Assembly (NCBI GenBank): GCA_015227615.1
Contig: JAALGZ010000052.1
Location: forward strand, 1-64,000
Direction: 5' to 3'
DNA: 64,000 bases
Source of the DNA: Labyrinthula sp. Ha
Taxonomy: Eukaryota > Sar > Bigyra > Labyrinthulida > Labyrinthulaceae
Shown here piece after piece: positions 48,021-59,696 of this stretch; position 1 is the first letter of the stretch, and every line of letters starts with the position of its first letter. The translations under genes and the position numbers were made by a program. The notes beneath the pieces were generated by a model. That model did no database searches and was not told the origin of the DNA. It saw nothing but the letters and a program-made list of their open reading frames with translations.

Positions 48021-51000
48021 ATGGAAGAAAGTTTAGTCTTCGAAATACCAAATATCTCTTCAAATGAGTCTAAACTAAGCTCAATTGTATCAACTTATCC
48101 AAACATCGTTTCTTTTTCTTTCGGTTCCAACTCTTTAATAGTACAAGTTCAACAACCTTTTTCTTCCGAAGCCTTCATAAACGAGTTAGAGATTCTAAAT
48201 ATCGATGTTAGTCTCCAATTACAGACAATTAACCTTACAGTGCTTGGAATGATGTGTCAAAAGAACTGTGGAACAACAGTGCACAATGCTCTTGTTGCTG
48301 TTGATGGAGTTGTTTCGGCTTCTGTCTCTTTTAAGAATAAACTAGCCGTTGTAAAGTGTCAACAAAATGTAACTGTTAGAGATTTAGTTGAATGTTTGGA
48401 AATGGTTGGATTTGATGCAGAGGAAAAGTTGAAAGAAATAAAACTTACTGTACTTGGAATGATGTGTCAAAAGAACTGTGGAACAACTGTTTTTAATGCC
48501 TTAATTAGTGTCGAAGGTGTTGCGGCGGCTGAAGTGTCTTATTCCAAGAAACTGGCTGTTGTCAAGTGCAAAGAGGAAGTTAAGGTTGAGGATTTGATTG
48601 AAAACTTGGAAAACATAGGATTTGAAGCGTTTGAGCAGTCTGAAGTTTCAGATAAAGCTAATTTACCGGAGGATGAGCAGGAACTTATTATGAAAAAAGT
48701 AGATGTTGTACCTGAAGAAGTGCACATTGAGGTAGAAGATGGATTTGAGGTAGTTGAACTTGATATTAAGGGAATGACCTGCTCAGCCTGTGTTGGGAAT
48801 GTGGAGAAACATGGCTCAAGTTTATCAGGTGTAGAAGATATAAAAGTTGCACTAGTTTCTGAGCAAGCAAGAGTTGTTTTTGATCCAGATCAAATATCTG
48901 GAGAAGACATTGCAAGAGAGATTACAGGTCTTGGGTATAAGGCAACCGTGAAAAGTTCCTTTGGATCTTCTTTACAGCTTTATGTTTCTAACTTGAAGAA
49001 TGAAGAAGATCAGATTCAGTTTGTGCAGGATTTTGATACTTTGGATGGAATTTTGGCAATAGATTTTGGAAAAAATACTCAAAATGTAGACATAGCATAC
49101 GATGAAAAGAAAATTGGAGCACGAGATTTAGTAGACACTATACGAAAACATGCGTATTATGTCGATTTACGTGAAACGACCGCTGATCAAGGTGAAGAAA
49201 TTGATGATTCTTTTGAAAAGTTGTTTTTTTCAAGCTTATATTTCACTCTTCCTATTGTTTTTATATCTGTAGTTGTTCCGGAGGTACTTTTTCTCGCTCA
49301 AGTGTTTAATAATACATTAATTCCTGGATTGACTCTGGGAACATTTATTTTATTTTTATTGTCTTCCGTTGTTCAATTTAAACATGGAAAACGTTTTTAT
49401 ATTAATGGGTACAAAGCTTTGTCACATGGGGCAACAAATATGGATGTTCTAGTAGCTTTAGGCACAACAGCAGCTTATGGCTATGCCGTCTTTTCTATGC
49501 TGATATCAATTTGCTTGTCTGTATTATCTGAAGAAGATGAAGATCAAATATCTGAAGCAGAAGAAAACTCTCATTTTTTTGAGACATCGGCAATGTTAAT
49601 ATCTTTTATCTTGATGGGAAAGTACTTGGAGCATTCAGCGAAGTTGAAAACTGCTGGTGCAGTCAATGCTTTAATGAATCTTCAAACCCCTACTGCTTTA
49701 CTTGTGGAAAACTTCTCCTCCCCTCAAAATGGATCAGAACCAAAAAAACAGGTTGTTAAAGAAATAGATCTTCGACTTGTTCAACTCGGAGACATTCTGC
49801 AAGTTCTGCCAGGTGCTACAGTTCCTGTGGATGGAGTCGTTGTGAAGGGCTCCTCTAAGGTGAACGAGTCTATGCTGACTGGAGAATCCTTTCCGGTGAG
49901 TAAAAAGGTTGGATCGGAAGTTATTGGAAGCACAGTAAACACTCATGGATCTTTGTACATTGAGGCAACAAAAATTAATTCAGACACAGCACTCTCGAAA
50001 ATCATTAAATTAGTTCAAGACGCACAAACATCAAAAGCACCTATTCAGGCAATGGCAGACAGGATCTCTTCTGTATTCGTTCCTGCGGTCGTTGCAGTTG
50101 CTTGTTTGACCTGGTTTGTATGGTTTATGTGTATTTTTGGCCTGCATGTTATTGGAACTGAGCATTTCACATCTTTGGAAGCAAAGTTCGTATTTTGTTT
50201 CAAATTTGGAATATCTGTATTGGTGATTTCCTGCCCATGTGCCTTAGGACTTGCTACTCCAACAGCTGTTATGGTTGCAACTGGAGTTGGTGCTAAGAAA
50301 GGGATCCTGATTAAAGGTGGCGATGCGCTGGAAAGAGGAGCAAATATTACGACCGTATTGTTTGATAAAACAGGTACTCTAACAACCGGGTCACCGTCTG
50401 TTTCTGACTACATGGTAGTTAGAGGAAGTAAGGAGAAGTTTTTTACGATGGTAGGATCAGTTGAAAAACTTTCGGAACATCCTCTTGCTAAGGCTGTTGT
50501 TCACTTCATTGAAGACGAAAGGAAGAAAGTTAATGGACTTAAAGCTGAAATTTTTGACGAAGTAATTGGGTTTAAGGCGATTAGTGGGAGAGGTATAGAA
50601 GCAACTGTAAAAAGTGAGAGCTGCTTCATTGGAAATGCAAAGTTCATGGAAGCAAAAAGTGTGGATCTTTCTGGCTCAGAAAATGTAAGATCATGGAAGT
50701 TGGAGAAAGAACAGCAAGGAGCTACAGTTGTTCTTGTTGCCCTAAAAGGAAATTTAGCAGGTGCAATTGCTATTAGAGATCAAGTTAAATCTACTAGTAG
50801 GAACACTGTTTCTCTTTTAAATGAGCGGGGTATAAATACTTGGATGATTACTGGGGATGATATTGTTACTGCGAAAGCTATTGCTAAGGAAGTTGGTATA
50901 AGAGAGGAAAATATTTTGGCAAACGTTCTTCCCGGAGACAAGTCGGCGCAAGTTACAATGCTTCAAGATCAGGGGGAAGTTGTGGCAATGGTTGGAGATG

Positions 51001-52367
51001 GTATTAATGACTCTCCCGCCTTGACAGCTGCTGATCTCGGTATTGCCATAGGAAGTGGTACAGATGTTGCTGTAGAAAGTGCGGATGTTGTTTTGATTAG
51101 AAATGATTTGTTGGACGTTGTAGAAGCTATAGAGTTAGCCAAAGCTACTGTTGGACGGATTAGAATGAATTTTGGCTTTTCATTTGGATATAATATTTTA
51201 TGTATCCCAATTGCTGCTGGATTATTGTATCCATGGTTTGGCATTAGTTTACCTCCACCAGTTGCCGGCTTTATGATGGCCATGTCTTCTGTTTCTGTAG
51301 TTGTAAGTTCCCTCATGTTGCAATACTTTAATCCGAAGATAAAAGAAAGAATACGGTCCAAGAGGAAAATGGGAAAGAACGTTTACGCAGGCTTACGTAC
51401 AGATGATGTTGATGATGAGAGTGACTGGGGTGATCTTGCTCAAGAAAATGTGGCCGTCTTTGAGGGGATTAAACTGAAGTGGTTGCTATTTGCTCTATTG
51501 CTGCTGGTATTTTTTGGTGCCCTAGGAGTAAGAAAACGAGTTTTAGATCAGGTTGAGAGTACTGGCATGGGCATGAAAAGGAACTCATATGTTGATGAGA
51601 TTTCTACTTTGAGTCTTAAACTTGGGAAATCAGTTAGTTTAGGACTCTTGGCGTATGATTCTAACCAGGATCTCTGCCCGGATGAAGTTGATGTCTTCAG
51701 TACAGAGGAGCTTGCCATAAAAGAAGTTATTTTCTTAGCTACCTATGGTGATGAAGAACTCACTCTTTTGTTCTCCATCAGTTCAAATGAGGAAATCACA
51801 GATAGCTCAATGTTTTCTAAAATTAGAAAAGAACTTTTTGAAACTAAGTCAGAGTATGTCACTTTAGATATTATTGTCTCATACGATAGATTCGGTGTGA
51901 AAAAAGACGCTCTCTATTCTTGTCCTGGATCTGTTGACATGCATAGTTCGATGATGAAAGGAAGGATGATATCTGGCCAGGCTTTTGGACACTTGAAAGT
52001 TACTGCAGAGGAGTTACAGTCTTTGGATGTAGAAGATGTGGATAGCCTAGAGCTTCCAATCTTGGGATATCAATTTGCAGGTCCACAGCAATTCTTGGGT
52101 ATAGATTCGGAGGCTAAATATATCTTCAGAACACAAACAACGGAGATATTAAAACCGGAGGAAGCAATAATGTATGCCTTCTTCAGAGATGGGCAGAGTA
52201 AGGAAGTACTGTATTTTGCTGAAGGTAATTGCGAGGTAGATGCTACTAAGCGACTGCGAGCACTGACAGGTTATATAGATGTAGCTTGCGACCTACGTCT
52301 ACCTATTAAAGGAAATTATCTATTCGTACTGAAAAGTGGCGATAGAACTATTGTCTTCAATCATTAA
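48021..52367 (+). CDS. Copper-transporting P1B-type ATPase, extended at both ends
   Basis: Heavy-metal P-type ATPase exporting Cu(I) from the cytosol. The N-terminus has three Cys-bearing HMA domains: two with GMMCQKNCG (C79/C83 and C149/C153, a C-x3-C spacing) and one with GMTCSAC (C254/C257). Two Cys-less ferredoxin-like segments flank them (about 1-66 and 313-375). The pump core has TGES (620-623), the CPC metal site (738-740), DKTGT with phosphorylated D782, SEHPLAKA (H820) and GDGIND (992-997). YN in the seventh and MxxSS in the eighth membrane helix mark the Cu(I) subtype. Core P1B pumps end soon after helix eight; here a ninth hydrophobic helix (about 1153-1170) and a 278-residue domain follow, with four cysteines (1219, 1301, 1404, 1423). 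At 1448 residues it is clearly longer than usual. It appears to be an intronless gene. Confidence 0.96.
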   Translation: MEESLVFEIPNISSNESKLSSIVSTYPNIVSFSFGSNSLIVQVQQPFSSEAFINELEILNIDVSLQLQTINLTVLGMMCQKNCGTTVHNALVAVDGVVSASVSFKNKLAVVKCQQNVTVRDLVECLEMVGFDAEEKLKEIKLTVLGMMCQKNCGTTVFNALISVEGVAAAEVSYSKKLAVVKCKEEVKVEDLIENLENIGFEAFEQSEVSDKANLPEDEQELIMKKVDVVPEEVHIEVEDGFEVVELDIKGMTCSACVGNVEKHGSSLSGVEDIKVALVSEQARVVFDPDQISGEDIAREITGLGYKATVKSSFGSSLQLYVSNLKNEEDQIQFVQDFDTLDGILAIDFGKNTQNVDIAYDEKKIGARDLVDTIRKHAYYVDLRETTADQGEEIDDSFEKLFFSSLYFTLPIVFISVVVPEVLFLAQVFNNTLIPGLTLGTFILFLLSSVVQFKHGKRFYINGYKALSHGATNMDVLVALGTTAAYGYAVFSMLISICLSVLSEEDEDQISEAEENSHFFETSAMLISFILMGKYLEHSAKLKTAGAVNALMNLQTPTALLVENFSSPQNGSEPKKQVVKEIDLRLVQLGDILQVLPGATVPVDGVVVKGSSKVNESMLTGESFPVSKKVGSEVIGSTVNTHGSLYIEATKINSDTALSKIIKLVQDAQTSKAPIQAMADRISSVFVPAVVAVACLTWFVWFMCIFGLHVIGTEHFTSLEAKFVFCFKFGISVLVISCPCALGLATPTAVMVATGVGAKKGILIKGGDALERGANITTVLFDKTGTLTTGSPSVSDYMVVRGSKEKFFTMVGSVEKLSEHPLAKAVVHFIEDERKKVNGLKAEIFDEVIGFKAISGRGIEATVKSESCFIGNAKFMEAKSVDLSGSENVRSWKLEKEQQGATVVLVALKGNLAGAIAIRDQVKSTSRNTVSLLNERGINTWMITGDDIVTAKAIAKEVGIREENILANVLPGDKSAQVTMLQDQGEVVAMVGDGINDSPALTAADLGIAIGSGTDVAVESADVVLIRNDLLDVVEAIELAKATVGRIRMNFGFSFGYNILCIPIAAGLLYPWFGISLPPPVAGFMMAMSSVSVVVSSLMLQYFNPKIKERIRSKRKMGKNVYAGLRTDDVDDESDWGDLAQENVAVFEGIKLKWLLFALLLLVFFGALGVRKRVLDQVESTGMGMKRNSYVDEISTLSLKLGKSVSLGLLAYDSNQDLCPDEVDVFSTEELAIKEVIFLATYGDEELTLLFSISSNEEITDSSMFSKIRKELFETKSEYVTLDIIVSYDRFGVKKDALYSCPGSVDMHSSMMKGRMISGQAFGHLKVTAEELQSLDVEDVDSLELPILGYQFAGPQQFLGIDSEAKYIFRTQTTEILKPEEAIMYAFFRDGQSKEVLYFAEGNCEVDATKRLRALTGYIDVACDLRLPIKGNYLFVLKSGDRTIVFNH

Positions 52368-53030
52368 ATAAGATAGACTTGGTAGAAGCTTGTATATTTG
52401 ATAAGTATGGCTATATTCTTATATGCATATCAGTTTTCTTTTTCCTTTGGTCAATTCATTTCTAGAAAATAAGGATTGAGTTGGAATATTTTTGACTTTC
52501 TTTTATTTTCATCGAGATTAAACTTTTGTTTATAATCAAATTGTAAGAATAGATATTTACTTTTAGAAGTTGTCTTGAGATAATGTCTAGAAGTTAGTTT
52601 ATTGTAAACATGAAGCTGATGTTATTTTATATTTTAACATCAACTGCTCATATTATTCTATTTCTTGTTTAATGGAGATCTTTTGGAGAGATGAAATTTC
52701 TGGCTAGATCAAGTAAAAGTATAGAAACGTTTTTTACTTATAATAAACTATTATATTAAAGTGAGATACCAAAGATTTTAGCCTAGAAAAGAATATAATG
52801 TCAAATGATGCTGTTTTTGTTACAATAAGAGATCAAATACCAAATAAATGCTTTTATAATGAAGCCTTATAATAGTATTAAAGAATAGAAAAAAATATAC
52901 ACTTACGACAAATAGCAAAAAATTAACTACTTAGAACATATTATAAACAATATTCTATAAATTTCTATCTACTGATGAAATGATTATCTAGAGTATTAGA
53001 TCTTTTTCTATTCTTATTTGCTTTATTTTG
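52368..53030. other. Convergent intergenic spacer
   Basis: AT-rich spacer between the copper ATPase stop and the 3' end of the next minus-strand gene. It holds the 3' untranslated regions of both; several AATAAA-like signals occur but none can be assigned with confidence. Confidence 0.5.
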
Positions 53031-54005
53031 TTAATGCTTTTGTAATTGAAATCCAAATGTATGTTTAAAATACCTCTTAAATTTATAATCACAGTTTTTT
53101 ACTAGGATGGAAAAACTTTGACTAGTAGAAAATTTTCTAAGTCTACTTAAGTTAACAATACTTCCTTTTAAAACATTTTCATTTTGAAAATACAAAATAG
53201 TACAAACATATTTCCTGGATGTTTCAAACAAAACTGAAATCGTGAATGTAAAGGTGAATTTTAGTTTAAAACAAGAAACTAATTTAGAACACGAGTATAG
53301 TAAACCAACTTCATTAATATCATTGTTCAAGATAAATGACTGCAAAAAAGGTGCAGTTGTACCAGAACAAAGATTCAATAAAGAAGCAGTTAAGATATAT
53401 TCATTTTGTTCAGTATTTAAATTAAGTGATCTTAAGTTTGAATATATTTTTGATGGATGGATAGATCTGCTTAAACAAAGAACTGAAATGGTTCTTTGAA
53501 ATTCTGCTTTTTGAAGTTTAGCCCCATGAAAAAAAAGAAACTGCTTTTCGTAAAATCCAGGATCATCAATCTTGGATAGTGAATTAAATTCTTTAAGATT
53601 TGTTTTTTTTCGAATAGATTTGAAAATTATTTCTCTATTTGTTCCATCTAAAATAGTATTCTGAGAATAGTAATTTAAAGAATTCTCAACGGAGAAAGAA
53701 AACTGTTCAACCAAATGTAACCAAGGAGATAAAATATTTAGCAAAGAAGTCATTGAATACTCATTATAAACATTGAAATGCATTTTTTTAGGAATACAGG
53801 GTTTCAACAATGCTTCTAGTGCATTTTGATCTTGTTTTTGTAATTTTGTTCTAAAGTGTAGAAATTCTACTCTTGAAATATTTTTCCAATTTTTAACTTC
53901 ATCATCATAAAAATATTGACAAACATCACAATATGGATCCAATTTATGAATAATTAAGTTATTTTCTTCGGTTTCAATAATAAGTGAAGGTTTTGTCTCA
54001 TTCAT
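53031..54005 (-). CDS. Hypothetical protein (324 aa), faintly LRR-like
   Basis: I do not recognise this protein. It has no signal peptide and no clear membrane helix. Leu/Asn-rich stretches such as LRSLNL and LLNLCS followed by LQSFILNN recur between about residues 185 and 250 and faintly recall leucine-rich repeats, but no regular period can be confirmed. The N-terminal third contains CDVCQYF, suggesting at most a single Cys pair. The start ATG lies in an AT-rich context with no nearby upstream in-frame ATG. The uninterrupted length of 325 codons in such AT-rich DNA and the mixed amino-acid composition support a real gene. The C-terminal part (after about 255) is lower in quality and could be read past a lost splice site. 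Confidence 0.55.
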   Translation of the reverse strand: MNETKPSLIIETEENNLIIHKLDPYCDVCQYFYDDEVKNWKNISRVEFLHFRTKLQKQDQNALEALLKPCIPKKMHFNVYNEYSMTSLLNILSPWLHLVEQFSFSVENSLNYYSQNTILDGTNREIIFKSIRKKTNLKEFNSLSKIDDPGFYEKQFLFFHGAKLQKAEFQRTISVLCLSRSIHPSKIYSNLRSLNLNTEQNEYILTASLLNLCSGTTAPFLQSFILNNDINEVGLLYSCSKLVSCFKLKFTFTFTISVLFETSRKYVCTILYFQNENVLKGSIVNLSRLRKFSTSQSFSILVKNCDYKFKRYFKHTFGFQLQKH

Positions 54006-55179
54006 TTGTATTTATTTTATGCAAAGAATTCCCCAAAATAATACAAAACAAACTCGCAATAAAACAAAAACGAAGTAAAAACGATCCATTGGAGGTCTCA
54101 AAAAATACACATCATTTATTTCAATAAACCTCTGACCTAAGAAAGAAAATGGATAGATAGTACTAATTAGTAGTAATACTATAAGATTTTCTTTTTTCAA
54201 CAAAGTAGTGTTAGTAATGTTAATATAGATATTGTTGCAGTTACTTTATCTTGAAAGAAATTATCAGAGTTCGCTTCAAAATATCGAATTGAGAAACATG
54301 GATAATACATAGGTCATTGGTAAAAAAACTTTCACAAAAAAAATAAAGTACTTCCTTAATTTTTCTATTTTTTTATTGTAGATTCCAAGAAATAGTATGT
54401 ACAAAGGTACGTCCACAGCTATTGGGCTTTGAGTTTTTTGATCCTGTATATCCTTCCTCAAAGTATTCGCAATAAAAAATTTTACATAAAAAATCAAAAT
54501 ATCAGCTAAAAGTTATTATAGTTTTGCAAAGAACCTGACCTAGAAATAAGTGGTTCCTCTACTACGCTCTCAGTAAATAGTTGGAAGCAGTATTATCATA
54601 AGCTGATGCTTCTAATTAACTCTGTTATTATTTGAAAGTAGAATTCTAGACTAAATTATGAAAATTAATACAGCTGAATATATAAACATTGAATAGGAAA
54701 ATACTTCTTCATATTCCAGAAAAATCAAGAATCCATTTTTCACAAATTATAACATTTGTTTGCTAAGAAATATGCAATGCAACTGAAGTATGAAAACTCT
54801 TCAAGTGAAGTGAAGTTGAGTATTGAAAATTTGAAACAACAAAAGATAAGAATTAAAAAGTTAAGTGTTGAAACTATTTCTATGCGAAAATTAGATCCAC
54901 TGGGTTTGAAAATATTCGGACAAGAATTCCAATGCGGAAGAACCTGAGTACATAGGATTCAACAAGCAATGACACACTTCTTAGCCTATGGGGAACTATT
55001 GTAAATGCCTCAGTTCTGTCTAAATAAATAAATATTTTATATCAAAACTTGGCGATCCTATCACTGTTAAATTCAAAATACATTCTTCTCTGAAACAACC
55101 TAATCCAGATCTGCTGTTACTGAAAGAGCAAAGTTTGAACAATCATAAAGTACTAAGAAATTCTTTGAGTCCTCGAAAT
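54006..55179. other. Intergenic, no recognisable gene
   Basis: AT-rich spacer upstream of the minus-strand hypothetical gene and before the LINE relic. Short frames (for example 54756-54947, 63 codons, basic) have no motif. The 5' part of the LINE may extend into it. Confidence 0.5.
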
Positions 55180-57650
55180 AAATGGTGCATTTTTAAATAC
55201 TACCGGAGAGCTCAAAGGGGTAACTACCCTTATAGTCAATGCTCTTAAATCGAGCTCAATGAACACATCATCGAGCAACAGCACAAATTTAAAAGCTGGA
55301 TATTGGCACATTAGAAAGAGAAAACTTAATATTTAGAATGTTTATGCGACTCAATGAGGATTAGGAAAAAGCAAAAATAGAGAAATTACAGATGGGTTGT
55401 GCTGTGAAGATCACTATGGTGCCGGAGCGTCAAAACAAAGAAACTGTTAGTTGAGTAGTTAGACGAGTGTAAGACTAGTAAGTTTTGATAATCTATCGAA
55501 CACATAAAGCTTCACGGAATAAGGCCAATTGTAATACTGTTAGAAGAAATATAAGAAGCGAGGCACTATTATTTTCTCCGACGACTTCAATGTTGAAGTA
55601 TCAAGCAAAAATACCAGCAGCATGAAGAAATTTGGTTAATCTCCTCTTTCCAATGCTGACAATGCACTAGCTGAGTATTTTATTTAAGTTAGCAACCACA
55701 GGATGATTAAGCCAAATTTCAATTCATGAATAATTGGATAAGGCAACTATACCATCTTCCAGACAAAAAAACAGACAAGAAATGGTCCTTACGAGAAAGA
55801 TTTCTTTCTTAAAAATAGGTTGAATAAGAAAAAATATTTATAATATCAAACGAGCTCGAAAAGAGTCTCTATCAACAAGAGAATATTAACACCCTGGCAA
55901 TTCATCTGAAAATTAACAAAACGAAAGAAGAACCGAGGAAATCGCAGAGTAAAATACTTCGCGAAATATCTAAGAATTCAAGAAAATTTAGAAATGCTAG
56001 ATAAAAATAGACTGATAAAACAGGCTTAAGAAAAATATCACAGGTTTTGAAATCTTGTTCATCGAATCTATCGAAAAAATCAAAGGAACAATCTGAAAAA
56101 GTCAAAAACAGGAATAAAATAAAACTCATAAATAACTATAAACTTACTTAAGTAGAAGATACAAATCTGTGCTAAAACAGAAACTGCATAGGCAAAAACA
56201 AATTATCAATACAGCAAAGCAAACAAGAGCTCAGGACATAAAAACTTGGGCCATCAAACTGCTTACATAGCCCAAATTGAGCGCAGGGTTCCCCGGTTCC
56301 GAAAAATATTTCGATTGTGGAGGCCACTCCTACCATAGATTAAGATAATTCACTACTAACGATGAAACCACTGAGCATGGGAATATCATAAGCTTCAAAA
56401 GTATTAAAGGCTTTGCGAATGATATCTTTAAGGCACTGAAAACCTTGAAAATATCAAGAAATGTGATCTAAAGTGAAGCGGTACATCATTTTCTTCAACC
56501 ATGCAACGGAGAACAAAAAAATAGACGATATGACCTATCATAAAGATATACCTCCTATAAGTCAAAGAAATTAAACCTGGTACTCAAAAAAACTAAAAAG
56601 GCTACAAAGCACCTGGAATACTCACTAACCTTTACTATCAGAAAGAAGAAATAACCTATTTTGGCTTTGTGGACGGCATCGTCGTATTAGTGAATAGTGT
56701 AGAGAATATAAAATATCTTTTAAATCCACGCCCAGATAGCCGCTATATATCTGGCATGAAAAGGAACTTAACTATATGTAAGTTTATGAGATTAGGAAAG
56801 TTAGTAAGGATCCAAGGCAGCCTGATACGTAGGCACATGAGCAAGATTCTTGGTCTAAACTCCTATATTGAGTATGAAAGTCATAGCAGAAATTTTTAAG
56901 ATTATGGTAGCCTATAATCATACCTAAGCTCAAGGCTCTATGTTGGGAAAAAGACTTAAGTAGAAAAGAAATCCTTGCAGTTTCACACGCAATGGATATC
57001 TTGGAACGAATCATAGCAGAGAAGATATTTCAAGTCTAATTATCGAAAGTACATAATATAGAAGATATCGCCTCATTCAAGTACTTTAGAGATGTTTTCA
57101 ATAGTGAAGGAGCAAGAGAATTGGAAATGGCAATGAACAATGATAAGATGCAAGTAAAGTTATCCAGAAACATCATATTCATTAATATCAACAAGATGAA
57201 CCTGAAAACAAAGTTGATTATAGTCAAAACTCAAAGTAGTTCCAAACATGTCAACGAAAGCAAAAACTGCAGAACAATATAAAATCAGAACGCAATTAAA
57301 TTTAGTTTCTCTAGGAATGAATTTGAAACTTTCTCAAATCTCCAATAGGCCTCTTGGACAAGAATAGGTGAATAAACTGAAAGAAAACGTCCTGAATAAG
57401 GCAACTCTCGTTGCAGATAGATACAGAGATAATGAAAGCAAGAAATTACCAAACTACAGGCTTAAAACAATAAGCAGAGCATATGTAAATACCATCTTCA
57501 ATCATTTAAAAATTACCCCAGGTATCAAATTCTAGACTGCGCTGCAACTTCCAAACCTGTATGATATTGGAGATGAAGAATATGATTAGGTTCTACCTTC
57601 AAAACACCAGCCGGCAAGACGACTTCTATCCATAGCCCTTGTATTCTATC
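55180..57650 (+). mobile_element. Heavily decayed AP-endonuclease LINE
   Basis: Scattered similarity in the order expected of a non-LTR retrotransposon of the CR1/L2/RTE-like, AP-endonuclease group. NVYATQ preceded by KLNI (about 55335-55350) matches the conserved NVYAP of the endonuclease. IIFSDDFNVEVSS (about 55570-55610) matches the GDFN motif. In the reverse transcriptase, YKAPGI (about 56600) matches the KAPG/DGI entry motif, and GFVDGIVVLVNSVENI (about 56662-56710) corresponds to the FADDI catalytic motif with its following helix. IASFKYFRDVFNSEG (about 57070-57115) corresponds to the FKYLG thumb motif. Stops and frameshifts interrupt nearly every segment, and the distance between KAPG and the catalytic motif is too short, implying an internal deletion. 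The ends are approximate; no poly-A tail or target duplication was identified. Confidence 0.72.
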
Positions 57651-59696
57651 TCCCCCGAACTAAATGCCAACCTAACCTACATTTGGACTCATCTGTTGAT
57701 CCCTCTTCTCTAATATATCTCCTGCCTCCTTAAAATACAACATATTGTCCACATCCCTTCGAAATACAAATATATTTATATATCTTTCTTTTACAATCTA
57801 AACATTAATCTTGACCACTGTGAACCACTTGAAAAGGTTTAGTTTGAACCTAAAATCCACTAGAAAGTTCATACTGGAGCTTCCTCTGTACTCTCTAAGA
57901 CTTAACCTTTTTGAACAAAACCTAAACCCTGTTAGGCTGTGTCCTGCTCTTCTTGCTCTCCAATAAAAAGTCGATCCAGAGAGAAATAAATTTTCCAATT
58001 TGAATTATAAGCTCAATACCTTGAATTATCACTTAGCTATACTCGATAACGATGCTATGTTGTAGATTACAGTTCTGAAACCTATTCTTGCGTTATTAGG
58101 CTATTAAGAGGTTATCTGAATCTTTCAATTCATTTGCGATTTCTCCGAGTGCCAGAATGCCGCAAGGTAACCCAAGATTCTGGGCAATTAGAGTTGAATA
58201 CCTAATTTAAAGTAGCGGCTAACTAGGATGAAACTATGACTTAACTAGCATCTAAATATTGAATAGAGCATGCAAAATAATTTCTTAGAAAGTATTTCTA
58301 GTTTGAAAATAATATTATCTGGGTTAGCTAAACTCATACCTAATAAACTCTCGTTAACCTTTAACCCATAATACATTTGAATCTTATCTATAGTTTTCAT
58401 TACAGACAAAATAGTTGTGAAGAAGAAGACAGTTGAAATGACTTTGATATCCAGGCTGAGTTTAAATGAACCATAATTTATTCGTAGGACTCTTTCATTA
58501 TGAAGAATCAGCTCATTTAAAAAAAGCTAAAGCAAAATCATAAACACTAAGACCTACAATTTTTTTATTTTATATAAGCTGCTGACTTGGAAAAGTGTAA
58601 ACAACCTAAATTCACAGCGACGAATGTAAATCCCAAAATAGTACTACAATAAATAAAATTTCTTTTATAGTCCATTTACTATATAATTATTTTAACATGG
58701 TGTAAAACTATTTAGAAAGCTTTTATCTTGAAAGACTAAAATGTGAATTTGCTATAATATCTATGAATTATGGTCTATATGAAAAAACTAAATTTTGATA
58801 TAAATGCGAAACAAGTTTTCAATATTAACAGGAGAATCTTAAAAGAATCTTAAACTTCAGAGAATTGCTATACTTTTGGTAGAATTCTTCTCAGTTATTT
58901 TGTTGAAAAATTTTTTGCCTCCTGTTGATTTTTAGTTGTTAAACTTATAGATTAAATAATTTTCTACTAATTTGCAAACATAATCAACTATATTCTTCAA
59001 TGTATTGAATCTTTAAAATTCTCAATGTTTATACTCAATTCATGTAAATTATTTTCTGGTTTAATCGGCTGACTCTTATCCACTGCAAATAAAATGAATT
59101 AATATTGAAAAGTTTATTTTATAGGTAAGATGTTAGTCTTTTTTAGTTTTTTATATTCTACTAATGGTCATTTTGTTTATGTTTATTAATTGATTGTATT
59201 GTTCTATACTCTTTCTTTGTTATTGAAAATTTTTGATTATCCATGCTCTTATTACTCATTACTTTATATATATAGTATCTATGTTTGCAAAGTATTTATT
59301 GGCTTGTATAATTAGTGGTAGTATATAGGACTTAGGTCTGAATACATGAATACTTTAAATACTGAAAATAAGAACAGAACAAAACTCATGCAACAACTTA
59401 ATTTCATAGGTTTGACCTATGTTCCCAATCAGTTTAATAATCATAGAGTAAATAAACAAGATGTTGTTTGTTTTTATAAACTTAAGTGTTATAGCTTTAT
59501 TTATACTTTATTTATTTATTTTTTGAGTAAAATATATTCTATAATTGTTACTTCTTATATATTTTTTGAAACTGAATTATTTTCTTTTTTTTTTTAATTT
59601 TAACATTTATAAAAATATTTATATACCTATGACTTAGGGAAACTAGAAAACCCTAAGATAGGTTCAATTTATAAAACTATTTATTAACTATATGTT
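57651..59696. other. Intergenic, no recognisable gene
   Basis: A pyrimidine-rich patch at about 57640-57790 follows the LINE relic and may be its old 3' end. The rest is AT-rich DNA with poly-T and poly-A runs (for example about 59583-59596). No motif-bearing frame or RNA gene was seen. Confidence 0.5.
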
